A DNA stretch of 64,000 bases from Mucilaginibacter agri (GTDB lineage: Bacteria; Bacteroidota; Bacteroidia; Sphingobacteriales; Sphingobacteriaceae): the NCBI RefSeq assembly GCF_009928685.1, contig NZ_WWEO01000037.1:1-64000 (forward strand). The letters are read 5' to 3'. Shown one piece after another: positions 26,431-34,534 of the stretch (position 1 is the first letter of the stretch; every line of letters starts with the position of its first letter). Under the pieces are notes generated by a model. That model was not told the DNA's origin and searched no databases. It worked only from the letters and a program-made list of their open reading frames with translations. Made by a program: the position numbers and the translations under genes.

Positions 26431-27284
26431 GAAATTTACAGATCACCGCTAGTTTTACAGATCCGGAGTCGCCGGTAGTTTCCAGTTATCTGCAGGAGGT
26501 AGCCCGGACTTCCCTGATCACTGCCGATGAGGAGACCACCCTGGCCAGGAAGATCAGGGCGGGGGATGAAGCAGCGTTGCAAAAACTGGTCACCTCTAAT
26601 CTGAGGTTTGTCGTTTCCGTGGCTAAGAAATATCAGCGGCAAGGGCTTCCTTTAAGCGACCTGATCGCTGAGGGCAATACCGGCCTGATCAAAGCCGCCA
26701 CGCTTTTTGACGAAACAAAAGGTTTCCGCTTCATCTCCTTTGCAGTTTGGTGGATAAGGCAGACCATTATGGCGGCTATCGCTGAGCAAACGCGTTTGGT
26801 CCGGCTGCCGATGAACCGAATTAGCCTGCTGACTAAAATGAAGTCTTGTGCCGCAGCGTTGGAACAACGCCTGGAAAGGGTTCCGGAAACAAGCGAACTT
26901 GCCGGCTTTATGCAAGCCAGGGAAAGCAAATTAAACGATTTGATCGGAACCAGCGGACGTACGGTGAGTTTCGATATCCAGGTTGGTTCCAACGAAGATT
27001 ACCGGCTTATTGATCAACTATGGGATGAGGAACACCTGGCCGATCAAGACCTGCGACAGCAAGCACTTAAGGCCTCCATTAAACAATTGCTTGACCAGCT
27101 GACCCAACGGGAAAAGATGGTCATCGAGCGGTGTTATGGGCTCAATGGCGAAATGCAGCTGACACCCGAAGATATCGCAAATCAACTCAGCATAAGTACC
27201 GCCAGGGTACGCCAACTGAAAAGAAGTAGCATCCGGAAGTTGGAGGCTATCGTAGAGGGAAGGCGTGGATTGTTTTTTAATTGA
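26427..27284 (+). CDS. RNA polymerase sigma-70 factor, RpoD-like (short Bacteroidetes form)
   Basis: 285 residues with regions 1.2, 2, 3 and 4 and no large 1.1/non-conserved insert. Region 2 has [34 protein letters not shown] and FRFISFAVWWIRQTIMAA. Region 4 ends with the HTH LTPEDIANQLSISTARVRQLKRSSIRKL. It is close to, but distinct from, the primary factor whose start lies at 63591 (this copy has AISSFAD/TDPESP rather than ITNRET at the N terminus), so it is probably a group 2 alternative. Its start overlaps the DUF1015-like gene. Confidence 0.93.
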   Translation: MRNLQITASFTDPESPVVSSYLQEVARTSLITADEETTLARKIRAGDEAALQKLVTSNLRFVVSVAKKYQRQGLPLSDLIAEGNTGLIKAATLFDETKGFRFISFAVWWIRQTIMAAIAEQTRLVRLPMNRISLLTKMKSCAAALEQRLERVPETSELAGFMQARESKLNDLIGTSGRTVSFDIQVGSNEDYRLIDQLWDEEHLADQDLRQQALKASIKQLLDQLTQREKMVIERCYGLNGEMQLTPEDIANQLSISTARVRQLKRSSIRKLEAIVEGRRGLFFN

Positions 27285-27401
27285 GGGATGAATAGAACAT
27301 TGAACGAAAGGATCGCCAGTTCTGTTAATCCCGATAATATTAACTACTATTGTTGACCAATTCGACAGACCTTAAGTCAACCATTAAATTTTTAAAAACC
27401 T

Positions 27402-27890
27402 ATGTTACATCCGCTTGACGATACTGATGTCGGCATTTTACGACTGTTACAACAGAATGGCCGGTTTACGCTTAAAGAGCTTGGTGAAAAACTAAATAAA
27501 AGCACCAGCAGTATCAATGACCGGATCAAACGAATTCAGGATGACGGCTATATTCGGGGCTACGGCGTACAAATCGACCACTTAAAAGTTGGACTTGCCT
27601 TAATATGTTTCACGCACGTCAAAATTAAAGACCACCTACATGAAGACGTCAGCCGTTTTGCCCGCGAAATCATTAAGCATGAACAGGTGCTGGAGTGCTT
27701 CAAGGTATCCGGGGAATTTGACTTTATGCTGCGGATCGCTTCAAAGGACACCGCAGCCTATCATGATTTTCTAGATCAGGTTGTTTCGAAATTAGTGCCG
27801 CTGGCCAATTTACAGTCAACGTTTGTACTTCAGGAAGTGAAAACCGGTACCGTTCTTCCGATTGGTCAGGCGAAATTTCAGGAAGTATAA
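27402..27890 (+). CDS. Lrp/AsnC family transcriptional regulator
   Basis: 162 residues. The N-terminal HTH reads LDDTDVGILRLLQQNGRFTLKELGEKLNKSTSSINDRIKRIQDDGYI, and the C-terminal RAM/AsnC effector domain includes VLECFKVSGEFDFMLRIASKD. It probably senses an amino acid, which is not identifiable. No target operon is adjacent; the sequence just downstream is convergent with a Crp-type gene. Confidence 0.93.
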   Translation: MLHPLDDTDVGILRLLQQNGRFTLKELGEKLNKSTSSINDRIKRIQDDGYIRGYGVQIDHLKVGLALICFTHVKIKDHLHEDVSRFAREIIKHEQVLECFKVSGEFDFMLRIASKDTAAYHDFLDQVVSKLVPLANLQSTFVLQEVKTGTVLPIGQAKFQEV

Positions 27891-28100
27891 CAAGCCCGAT
27901 CGGGTTCAATGGGACGTTAAAGACCTGACGACGCACATGGCGGTGTTGTTGATGACGAAATAAGGAAAGGCGTTTGAAAAGGGTCATAAGAGGAGGTGCA
28001 TTCAGGATGGTATAGCTGGGTTCTCCGTGACTTAATCTGGGGCAGACAAAATTTCCGGCCGGTAGTTTATAAGACCCAGATAGCACCTTTACCATGTCGC

Positions 28101-28670
28101 TCATCTTTTGGCCCTGATGCGACTTAAGGTTTCCTGGCTAATGCCCAAATGGGAAGCGATTTGCCCTAATGTGGCGCGTTGCAGGATTTGCGGATACCGT
28201 GTGATCAATTTTTCATAACGCTCACCCGCGGTTAATGTTCGTAATGCAATGGCCCTTTCTTCGCTTTTGAGGTAATATTGTTCTGTTATTATCCTGCCGT
28301 ATATATTGAATTCAGGAAAGTTTTTATACAATTCCTGTAACTGTTTCCAGTCAATCGAGACAAATGCAGCATCTTCCAAAACCTCAATGCTTTCGAATGA
28401 TGGGTTTCGGGTGAAGAAGCTGTAAACAGACAGCATGATATGGCCCTCCCCGGTGAACCAGGTGGTATAATCTTTTTCTGCACATTCATAAAAAGCCCGG
28501 CAAAATCCCTTGTTAATAAAGTAGACACGCTGGGCAATTTGTCCTGGCTTCAATAGAATGTCCCTTTTAGCGAAATGCTCTTCCTTAACTATCGATCTGA
28601 TATAAGATTCCAACGGCTTGGAAACCGTTTTGATGGCGTTTAAGGTGTTGATCAATCCTGCGGCATGCAT
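28101..28670 (-). CDS. Crp/Fnr-type regulator (cyclic-nucleotide-binding fold)
   Basis: 189 residues. Residues 20-140 fit the cNMP-binding beta-roll (LKPGQIAQRVYFINKGFCRAFYE, then TWFTGEGHIML), with the dimer helix beyond. The C-terminal HTH is LGQIASHLGISQETLSRIRAKR. The usual Arg-Ser cAMP-contact motif is not recognisable, so the ligand may differ. No cysteines fit an Fe-S Fnr site. Confidence 0.9.
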   Translation of the reverse strand: MHAAGLINTLNAIKTVSKPLESYIRSIVKEEHFAKRDILLKPGQIAQRVYFINKGFCRAFYECAEKDYTTWFTGEGHIMLSVYSFFTRNPSFESIEVLEDAAFVSIDWKQLQELYKNFPEFNIYGRIITEQYYLKSEERAIALRTLTAGERYEKLITRYPQILQRATLGQIASHLGISQETLSRIRAKR

Positions 28671-29038
28671 CGGTGCTTTTTTTGATAAATATCAACTCGA
28701 TTTGAGGAGGTACATCCTTAAATTGTACTCCGTTCGACGTGATTAAAGTTTGGTTTGTTAAGTAATTGTACGTATTGGCTGTAATTTAGTTACGTAAACT
28801 TAACATTACCCGAATCGATTGCCTGACTTAGCGCTTATTCTTCGCGCCAAATCAGCCTGGCAATTTTACCCCTATTATTGATATTGATCATCGAGAGGAT
28901 CGGGCAGACGTTGGATAAATGGTGATTTTATCTTAGATGGATGCTCATCTTTATCCTGATGTCAAGGTGCGCGGCTGCGATTGCTGAGCCGTCCGCTTGA
29001 ATGAAATCATCTTATTTTTTTAACCTAAACCATTTTTC
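28671..29038. other. Divergent intergenic region between Crp-type gene and rteC
   Basis: No gene. It contains AT-rich promoter-like stretches (TTGTACGTATTGGCTGTAAT, 28764-28783) and a GTAC/GTAC dyad near 28709-28728 that might be a regulator site. Nothing firmer can be said. Confidence 0.4.
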
Positions 29039-29869
29039 ATGCAGCACTATGTACAGGCAATAATTGCCGATTTAAATACGAAATTGGACGAGTTGGGCCA
29101 CGGATCGGGAGATCTTGTTTTTTTGAATGCGTCACTGGCATTGATTGACCAGGCAGTGAAAGCGCTGGACGAACAAGTCCGCTTTTTAGGATTTGACACC
29201 ATACCGGAGGAAATTTATTTCTTTAAAGTTCAGAAACCAGGCATCCTTTGTAAAAGGACTGAGCTGATTATTGAGTATCACCTATCCGTAAACGTGCCGG
29301 TGGGAACACCGGAAATTCAAATTGAATACTACGAAGAGGTGCTTAAGGCTGAACGTAGTTTTTTTAATATGAATAATTTCTATTATCAATATTATAAAAA
29401 CGGCTTGACAGAAATGGATAACTTATACTTTCTGCGCAATACCGAACCGTTGACCGTCCCCGTGCTCGATGTGACGGCTGCGGATGTAGAAGTGCCAATG
29501 AGCCACCTTTTCGCGAAATTTTTAGCATTTGAACATCTTCAGCAATTTATCCTGAAAAAGATCATGCTGTTGCATGGTCGGGATATGTCCCCAAATGCCT
29601 TAGCCTACAGCAACGAACTCAAGTGGACCGGGGATTCGGTAAATATTGTGGAGTTGGCATACGGAATATGGCTTACAGGGCAGTTGAATCATGGCAATGC
29701 CAGCCTGAATCAGATCGTGAAATGGCTGGAGTCTACCTTACAGATCACGATTGGAATCATTCAGCGCCGTTTCAATGAAATCGAACGGCGAAAGCGGCTA
29801 AGTCCCACAAGGTTTATCGATCAAATGAAAGAGCATATTCTGCGAAAGATAGAAAATGGTAATTCCTGA
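29039..29869 (+). CDS. rteC: RteC-like regulator of conjugative transposon excision/transfer
   Basis: 276 residues of the RteC family. In CTnDOT, RteC switches on the excision operon and so allows transfer; it is a winged-helix DNA-binding protein. Here the N-terminal helical part and the C-terminal segment (LNQIVKWLESTLQITIGIIQRRFNEIERRKRLSPTRFIDQM) match the family. It lies at the left border of the conjugation module and ends at a strong terminator, separate from the tra operon. No excision genes are visible in the window. Confidence 0.85.
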   Translation: MQHYVQAIIADLNTKLDELGHGSGDLVFLNASLALIDQAVKALDEQVRFLGFDTIPEEIYFFKVQKPGILCKRTELIIEYHLSVNVPVGTPEIQIEYYEEVLKAERSFFNMNNFYYQYYKNGLTEMDNLYFLRNTEPLTVPVLDVTAADVEVPMSHLFAKFLAFEHLQQFILKKIMLLHGRDMSPNALAYSNELKWTGDSVNIVELAYGIWLTGQLNHGNASLNQIVKWLESTLQITIGIIQRRFNEIERRKRLSPTRFIDQMKEHILRKIENGNS

Positions 29870-29884
29870 TTACCAGACTAGGTG

Positions 29885-29910
29885 AGCCCGTTCAGTGAAC
29901 GGGCTTTTTT
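29885..29910 (+). terminator. Terminator after rteC
   Basis: AGCCCGTTCA and TGAACGGGCT, a 10-bp stem with a tiny loop, followed by six T residues. Confidence 0.9.
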
Positions 29911-30151
29911 GTACCCGGAAAATTGGAATTTATTTTTCGGTAGTACCGTAAAGCTCCTCATACAAGCTCGCAATATGCAATGACTTTTGATCCAGACAAT
30001 GCCGGTCACTAGGCATGTTTCACAGGCAGGAGCAGTACTCGGTTTTAAGCCAGTCCAGCATTCTCCAGCCAAGGGAACAGATTTTAACCGGATAGCCGGC
30101 GCCAAATGAAGGTGACCAGGTTAAGCATGGTCAAATATTACGAGGCCTGTA

Positions 30152-30394
30152 CTGCCGGGAATAGAAAAGCCCGGCAGGGGGCAAGGGGAAGCTGGAAACA
30201 GGTTCCGCGCTCTTTGACATATGGGGACGAAACATTATTCCGCGGGGAGCGGAAAATTTTGCGAAGGTGAGATCATATCAAGAAACCGAAAACGCATTGG
30301 CAGGCGGAGGCCCGGCATGTAGATGCCGACGTGGGTAGTCCCGAACTTTCAAACCGGCAGAAGCGGATTATCCGGGTTCGATGCCCGCTGCCGG
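30152..30394 (+). ncRNA. Structured leader RNA of the tra operon
   Basis: A dense series of perfect short stems lies between the rteC terminator and the primase gene. They are CTGCCGGG/CCCGGCAG (30152-30177), TTCCGC/GCGGAA (30238-30254), CGGCAT/ATGCCG (30313-30328), GGG/CCC (30333-30342) and an outer CCGGCAG/CTGCCGG (30354-30360 with 30388-30394) enclosing CGGG-TTCGATG-CCCG, which looks like a tRNA T arm on an acceptor stem. The CTGCCGG and CCGGCAG segments occur twice each, so mutually exclusive pairings are possible. I know of no named RNA class it matches. It may be a leader, a switch or an sRNA gene. Confidence 0.5.
30209..30221 (+). promoter_or_regulatory. boxA-like antitermination sequence
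   Basis: GCTCTTTGACATA closely resembles the rRNA-leader boxA (E. coli TGCTCTTTAACA; Bacteroidetes rRNA leaders carry TTCTTTGACATA). It stands at the head of a 26-kb operon that contains an internal terminator at 42033-42059. Confidence 0.5.
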
Positions 30395-30430
30395 TGCCAA
30401 TCGTTTGATCCTAAATCTAAAAAACTAATT

Positions 30431-31357
30431 ATGCCAGAACTACTGAACGCAAAAGAATTGAAGGAACGGGCTTCCATCGTAAGTCTGCTAAAGCACCTGG
30501 GCTATGAACCGGTCAGGAAAAGCGGTAAAGAATTGATGTATCACAGTATGCTACGTGATGGTGATCGTACACCATCATTAAGTGTAAATGATCATATCGG
30601 GGCTTGGTATGACCACGGGAGTGGAAAGGGTGGGAACATCATTGACTTTGGGCTCGCGTACTGGCCGGCTTTGACTTTTAGCGAGGTCGTAGATAAACTG
30701 CAACAGTTAAGTAGCGAATCAGTACAAGGCCCCAGAAGTTTTCGTCCACGGTTACCGGTGAAAAACCGTAATTATGTAATAGACCGCGTTTGTCCGCTCG
30801 GAGGAAATCCGGCAATCAGCAATTATCTTTTAAACCGGGGCATTTTTGAAGCAGCCAGGGGGCATTTAAGTGAGGTTTATTATTTCCTGGAAATCAACGG
30901 TGCCCGAAAGGCTTTTTTTGCGGCAGGCTGGCAAAATGAAGCCGGCGGCTGGGAGGTAAGAAACAAGTATTTCAAAGGCTGCATCGGGTCAAAAGGCATA
31001 ACGGTCGTTCCCGGAGACCCACGGCATGTGGTTCTTTTTGAAGGCTATCTCAATTACCTGAGCTGGCTTTCAGAATATCAGGATACCAGCCGCAGTATCA
31101 TCGTACTAAACACACTTTCGCTTCTTACAGCGGGTATAGAAAAAGCAAAGCAGTTTTCGGTGGTCGATGTCTACTTTGATAGGGATCCGGCAGGATTCCA
31201 GGCGTTTAAAGCACTCCATGCAGCCCTGCCGTATGCAACTGACCGGTCAGCCGCTTTTGAAGGTTTCAACGACTATAATGACAAGTTGCTTGCCTCGTTT
31301 AAAACGGCCAATAAATTGGGAAATGGTCCTGAATTTCAAAAAGGGTTTTCAATTTAA
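30431..31357 (+). CDS. CHC2/Toprim primase-like protein (TraP-type)
   Basis: 308 residues from the ATG at 30431 (MPELLNAKELKER). The longer frame opening at 30323 lies in the structured leader and is rejected. Residues 30-80 match the CHC2 finger region of conjugative primases (YHSMLRDGDRTPSLSVND...WYDHGSGKGGNIIDF). A Toprim fold follows (HVVLFEGYLNYLSW, then VDVYFDRDPAG). It would prime complementary-strand synthesis after transfer. It is the first gene of the tra/mob operon. Confidence 0.85.
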   Translation: MPELLNAKELKERASIVSLLKHLGYEPVRKSGKELMYHSMLRDGDRTPSLSVNDHIGAWYDHGSGKGGNIIDFGLAYWPALTFSEVVDKLQQLSSESVQGPRSFRPRLPVKNRNYVIDRVCPLGGNPAISNYLLNRGIFEAARGHLSEVYYFLEINGARKAFFAAGWQNEAGGWEVRNKYFKGCIGSKGITVVPGDPRHVVLFEGYLNYLSWLSEYQDTSRSIIVLNTLSLLTAGIEKAKQFSVVDVYFDRDPAGFQAFKALHAALPYATDRSAAFEGFNDYNDKLLASFKTANKLGNGPEFQKGFSI

Positions 31358-31428
31358 TATCCTAATAACCGTTCCTTTTATTGCCTTTTTTGTTGTCTTA
31401 TATACCCTTTCCTGGCTTTGATTCTGCC

Positions 31429-31470
31429 AGGGCAAGATGTCTTTTTGGTACCCAAAAAGGATCTTGCCCT
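31429..31470. other. Long near-perfect hairpin upstream of mobC (oriT candidate)
   Basis: AGGGCAAGAT pairs with ATCTTGCCCT (10 bp). After a small bulge, CTTTTTGG pairs with CCAAAAAG (8 bp) around TAC, giving an 18-bp stem. It is followed by CCTCCGGGGGAACGG. It lies 40 bp before a relaxosome gene and 0.8 kb before the relaxase, the normal place for an oriT with its nic-proximal inverted repeat. The absence of a T run argues against a terminator. Confidence 0.45.
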
Positions 31471-31509
31471 CCGGGGGAACGGCCAAAAATTCGCAACTCA
31501 TTTTTTCTG

Positions 31510-31920
31510 ATGGATAAACTTAAAAATAAAGGGGGACGCCCCCCAAAGCAAAGCGGGAAACGGACGGAGCAAATTAAAGTACGTATCACGGAAGATGAAG
31601 ACAAAGCCCTGCGGGGACTCGAAAAAGAGTTTGGCATAAGCCGCTCAGATCTCGTTCGGAAGCGGGTGCTTTACGATGCAGAACTGATACTGGTTAACGC
31701 CAGGGAACTGATCCTTCAGATTGACAAGGTAGGCGTTGAACTGGCGCGATCTGGTAATAATATCAACCAGCTGGCTCGGCATGCCAATACCATCGCCATG
31801 ACAGGAGATCCGCCGACGTCCGTTTTGACCAGGTATAATTTTTTAATGGATCAGCACATCAACGTCCAGAAGGAGTTGGAGGTCTGCCTGCGCAAAATAA
31901 TTCGCATGATGCACAGATAA
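31510..31920 (+). CDS. MobC-like relaxosome accessory protein (ribbon-helix-helix)
   Basis: 136 residues from the ATG at 31510 (MDKLKNKGGRPP); the frame opening at 31381 is not used because it covers the hairpin. The basic start (GGRPPKQSGKRTEQIKVRITEDED) and the ARSGNNINQLARHAN motif are the hallmark of Bacteroidetes MobC/BmgB-type proteins that bind oriT and help the relaxase nick. The 8-nt phased repeat begins 3 nt after its stop. Confidence 0.85.
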   Translation: MDKLKNKGGRPPKQSGKRTEQIKVRITEDEDKALRGLEKEFGISRSDLVRKRVLYDAELILVNARELILQIDKVGVELARSGNNINQLARHANTIAMTGDPPTSVLTRYNFLMDQHINVQKELEVCLRKIIRMMHR

Positions 31921-31923
31921 ACT

Positions 31924-32195
31924 GTTCTGTTGATATATAGGTACCATGATCGGTGGTTACCTCGATCAATTGATACAAGGATACTTCGACATATTGGTCC
32001 ACCGATACTTTGTTAGGCTGACAACTGGTATGGTTATTCTACAGTTAGCTTGCTATGTTGTTATATTGCTATCCAACCATATGGCTACGTAGGTACTTCG
32101 ATATACTGCTACTGGGGTCTTCAGCTATACAGATGGATTGAACTATTGATCGGCTGATCTGCTGATCGTTTGTTACAATGATATACTGCTCGGTG
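31924..32195. repeat. 34-unit, 8-nt-phased repeat array (G-N-T-A/C + 4 variable nt)
   Basis: The noncoding gap between mobC and relaxase splits without any indel into 34 consecutive octamers. G is at position 1 in 32 of 34 units, T at position 3 in 29, A or C at position 4 in 32 (A 21, C 11). Positions 2 and 5-8 vary freely. Examples are GATACAAG, GATACTTC, GCTATGTT and GATCGGCT. It begins 3 nt after the mobC stop and breaks down after 32195. Every frame contains stops, so it is not coding. Twelve to thirteen helical half-turns are not matched by 8 nt, so successive units rotate around DNA; as RNA it would offer a regular single-strand ladder. The remaining 32196-32312 shows nothing recognisable. 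Confidence 0.85.
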
Positions 32196-32312
32196 TTCGG
32201 ATACTCCTTTCATGCTGGTTAGTCATGGCGCGCCCATGCAAGCTACCATCTCCACCCTTGTATCCTAAATGATAGATCGGTTGTGCCCGGTTTCGCATTG
32301 TAATACCCGGTT

Positions 32313-33257
32313 ATGATCTTAAAAATATTCAGGCCAACCGCAAGATTTGGCGGTGTTAAATACAATACCGCTAAGGTCGATAATAACAAAGGGGAACTGA
32401 TGAAAGTCGCCAATTTTGGTCCGTTACAGGCCTTCGGGCAACTGCGCCCGCAAGATTACATCAACTACCTGACCGCCCTCGCTTCATTAAATAAAAACGT
32501 TGAGCTGCCGCAATTCCATGCGGTTATCTCCGCTAAAAGACGCAATTATGATAAGACCACCTTAACGGCTATCGCCGAAAACTGGCTGCGCGAAATGGGT
32601 TACGGCGAACAGCCTTACCTCATCGTTTTCCATAAAGATACGGGCAATAACCATGTTCACATGGTGTCTTCGAGAGTTGACCGCACCGGCGAGAAGATCA
32701 ACAGTGCCTTTGAATGGAAACGCGGACAGCAGATGCTCTGCCGCGTTCTCGGATACGAATTTGCCTTGCAATACCGGTTCAGTACCCGGGCGCAGTTTTT
32801 TATGATCCTGGAAAGCCGTGGCTATCCCGGTATAGACCCCGATGAAAAAAAGATCAACAAAAAGATTGCCGGTTACACGCTGGACAGGGAACGAGCTGCG
32901 CAGATCAAAACGGTTCTTTTAAAACATCGTGGGCGATCTGACTTTCCTGACTTGCTCCTTAAGCACCACCAGATCGAATTGATTTTCCATTCATCAGATG
33001 GCAAAAAACCTTATGGCTACTCCATCATCGACCACGAAGGAAAAATGGTTTTTAAGGGAAGTGAAGTATTGCCATTACGGGAATTGCTGTCGACCGCCGG
33101 GGACGATTTCAAATACGGGAAAGGGCTGGCTGAAAAAGAAAATGAAGTATCCGGGGACTACATCCGTCCGGTTTCCATCGCAGACGACGTTGACGACCAG
33201 CAGATCCACGGCATGCGCCGGAGGCGGCAGCGCAAGGCAAGAACAAATACCCGCTAA
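32313..33257 (+). CDS. Relaxase / mobilisation nuclease (MobP/MobB-like)
   Basis: 314 residues. The relaxase/mobilisation nuclease core includes the H-x-H metal motif in TGNNHVHMVSSRVD (His114, His116) and an earlier histidine in LPQFHAVIS. The basic C terminus (MRRRRQRKARTNTR) fits DNA binding. It would nick oriT and pilot the strand. It is preceded by MobC and the 8-nt array and followed 17 bp later by ParA. Confidence 0.88.
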   Translation: MILKIFRPTARFGGVKYNTAKVDNNKGELMKVANFGPLQAFGQLRPQDYINYLTALASLNKNVELPQFHAVISAKRRNYDKTTLTAIAENWLREMGYGEQPYLIVFHKDTGNNHVHMVSSRVDRTGEKINSAFEWKRGQQMLCRVLGYEFALQYRFSTRAQFFMILESRGYPGIDPDEKKINKKIAGYTLDRERAAQIKTVLLKHRGRSDFPDLLLKHHQIELIFHSSDGKKPYGYSIIDHEGKMVFKGSEVLPLRELLSTAGDDFKYGKGLAEKENEVSGDYIRPVSIADDVDDQQIHGMRRRRQRKARTNTR

Positions 33258-33274
33258 TTATTAATCAATTTTAT

Positions 33275-33940
33275 ATGATCATCATTATTGGAAACCAGAA
33301 AGGGGGAGCCGGAAAAAGCACGCTCACACTGTTGCTGGCCAATTTCCTGACTGCCGCAAAAAACTGTTCGGTTACCGTCATCGACATGGACTACCAGCAG
33401 TCGATCTCCCAAAAATTCGATAAAGCAAAAGTGCTTGAGAATGAGGAACCCTACCAGGTGATCCCTGCAACGCTGGAAACTTACCCGGTCCTGAAAAATC
33501 TGCTGGCGCGTAACCAAAGGGATATTATCCTGATAGACCTGCCCGGAAAGCTTGACGACGACGGGTTGCTGCCGGTATTTAATTCAGCCGATCTTGTCAT
33601 ATGTCCCTTTGCGTACGACGAATTTACCTTTGAATCCACCGTGCTGTTCACTGTAGTGCTGCGCAAGATCAACCCTAAAATTTCCATGGTCTTTGTTCCC
33701 AACCGGATCAAATCCAACGCACGTTACGAAATCATGATGGAAGTGAATGAGCAACTCTCCAGGTTTGGTAAGCTGACACCGGTATTGCCTGACAGGGTTG
33801 ACTTCCAACGAGTCAATACCATTCATACACCAGCTATTCTATATCCTGTAATCATTCCCGTCTTCGAACAGATTTATAACGACTACCTGCATGGAAAACA
33901 TGAAAACCCTGGCCGACCAAATCCGGGAGGAACTGGTTAA
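33275..33940 (+). CDS. traA: ParA-family ATPase (TraA of the CTnDOT type)
   Basis: 221 residues with the deviant Walker A GNQKGGAGKST at the very start, DMDYQQS as Walker A' and ILIDLPG as Walker B. Bacteroidetes conjugative elements place such a ParA between the mob genes and traB; it is thought to position or stabilise the element. The C-terminal end overlaps the next gene by 50 nt. Confidence 0.9.
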   Translation: MIIIIGNQKGGAGKSTLTLLLANFLTAAKNCSVTVIDMDYQQSISQKFDKAKVLENEEPYQVIPATLETYPVLKNLLARNQRDIILIDLPGKLDDDGLLPVFNSADLVICPFAYDEFTFESTVLFTVVLRKINPKISMVFVPNRIKSNARYEIMMEVNEQLSRFGKLTPVLPDRVDFQRVNTIHTPAILYPVIIPVFEQIYNDYLHGKHENPGRPNPGGTG

Positions 33941-34253
33941 ACCAGCTGCAAATAAGCAGTCGCCCACCGCTCCAAAAGCCAGCGGAACAGCGAAGCTTAA
34001 AGAAAAGCAGGTCAGACCCAAAGAACAGCCTTCAGAGATCCTGACCGCCCTTGCCGGATTCGACACCTCCCGGCATAAAAGCATGGTTCATGTGCGTTTC
34101 GACGAGAAAACGGTGCGCACACTGAACCAGTTTAAAATGGCTACCGGTGTTGATGTAACCCGGCTCGTCTCTTTCGCGGTTCGCGAACTCCTGGAAAACC
34201 GCCCGGAAATCAAATCAATCATTAAACAATTCATTCAAAACTCAGACTTATGA
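33891..34253 (+). CDS. DUF3408/TraB-like protein
   Basis: 120 residues (or 117 from the ATG at 33900). A Pro/Lys-rich linker precedes a C-terminal domain SMVHVRFDEKTVRTLNQFKMATGVDVTRLVSFAVRELLENRPEIKSIIKQFI, matching the ribbon-helix-helix-like DUF3408 family found beside ParA in CTnDOT-type elements (TraB/TraC position). It probably binds DNA as a ParB-like partner of the ATPase. Confidence 0.7.
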   Translation: MENMKTLADQIREELVKPAANKQSPTAPKASGTAKLKEKQVRPKEQPSEILTALAGFDTSRHKSMVHVRFDEKTVRTLNQFKMATGVDVTRLVSFAVRELLENRPEIKSIIKQFIQNSDL

Positions 34254-34531
34254 CCTGGCTAAAATTCGCGCTCTGGATGGGCGGCATCTACCTGATCTAT
34301 TACGCGGCAGTATTGTTATGGGATTTTCTGCGCAGCGGCAAACAACCCGACGCCGAAAGATCCCACGAACTTTCCTTTGAAGAACATATCGAACCGGTGC
34401 GGGAAATCGCGGGTTCCACACCTGAAATTTACGATGCATCCGTGCTTTCGTCCGGAGGTGTCAGCCTTAAGCAGCTGTTCAACCTTGCACGGGAAGAAGT
34501 GATCGAATACACCCGTCCGGTAAGCTACTGA
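34250..34531 (+). CDS. Small single-span Tra-region protein
   Basis: 93 residues with one N-terminal membrane span (LWMGGIYLIYYAAVLLWDFL) and an acidic cytoplasmic tail ending VEYTRPVSY. It overlaps the preceding gene by 4 nt and sits where CTnDOT elements carry traD or similar. No known domain. Confidence 0.6.
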   Translation: MTWLKFALWMGGIYLIYYAAVLLWDFLRSGKQPDAERSHELSFEEHIEPVREIAGSTPEIYDASVLSSGGVSLKQLFNLAREEVIEYTRPVSY

Positions 34532-34534
34532 TCC

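Noticed and set aside
27724..28104. 126-codon minus-strand frame overlapping the Lrp gene and touching the Crp-type gene's stop.
   Set aside because: Half of it is antisense to the Lrp-type gene and its sequence shows no domain; most likely a shadow.
29930..30122. A minus-strand frame reading MPSDRHCLDQKSLHIASLY... (28 codons), with an in-frame stop before a longer upstream part.
   Set aside because: Too short and without a recognised relative; it may be a relic of a mobile-element gene but I cannot support it.
30311..30399. A tRNA (even a tRNA-Sec-like one) in the tra leader, because of the TTCGATG loop and the terminal GCCA.
   Set aside because: No acceptor, D and anticodon arms of correct size can be formed together; only a T-arm-like hairpin on a 7-bp stem is present.
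31924..32195. CRISPR, iteron or microsatellite reading of the octamer array.
   Set aside because: The units are not identical repeats separated by spacers, nor conserved long iterons; only a 4-position motif is phased at 8 nt.
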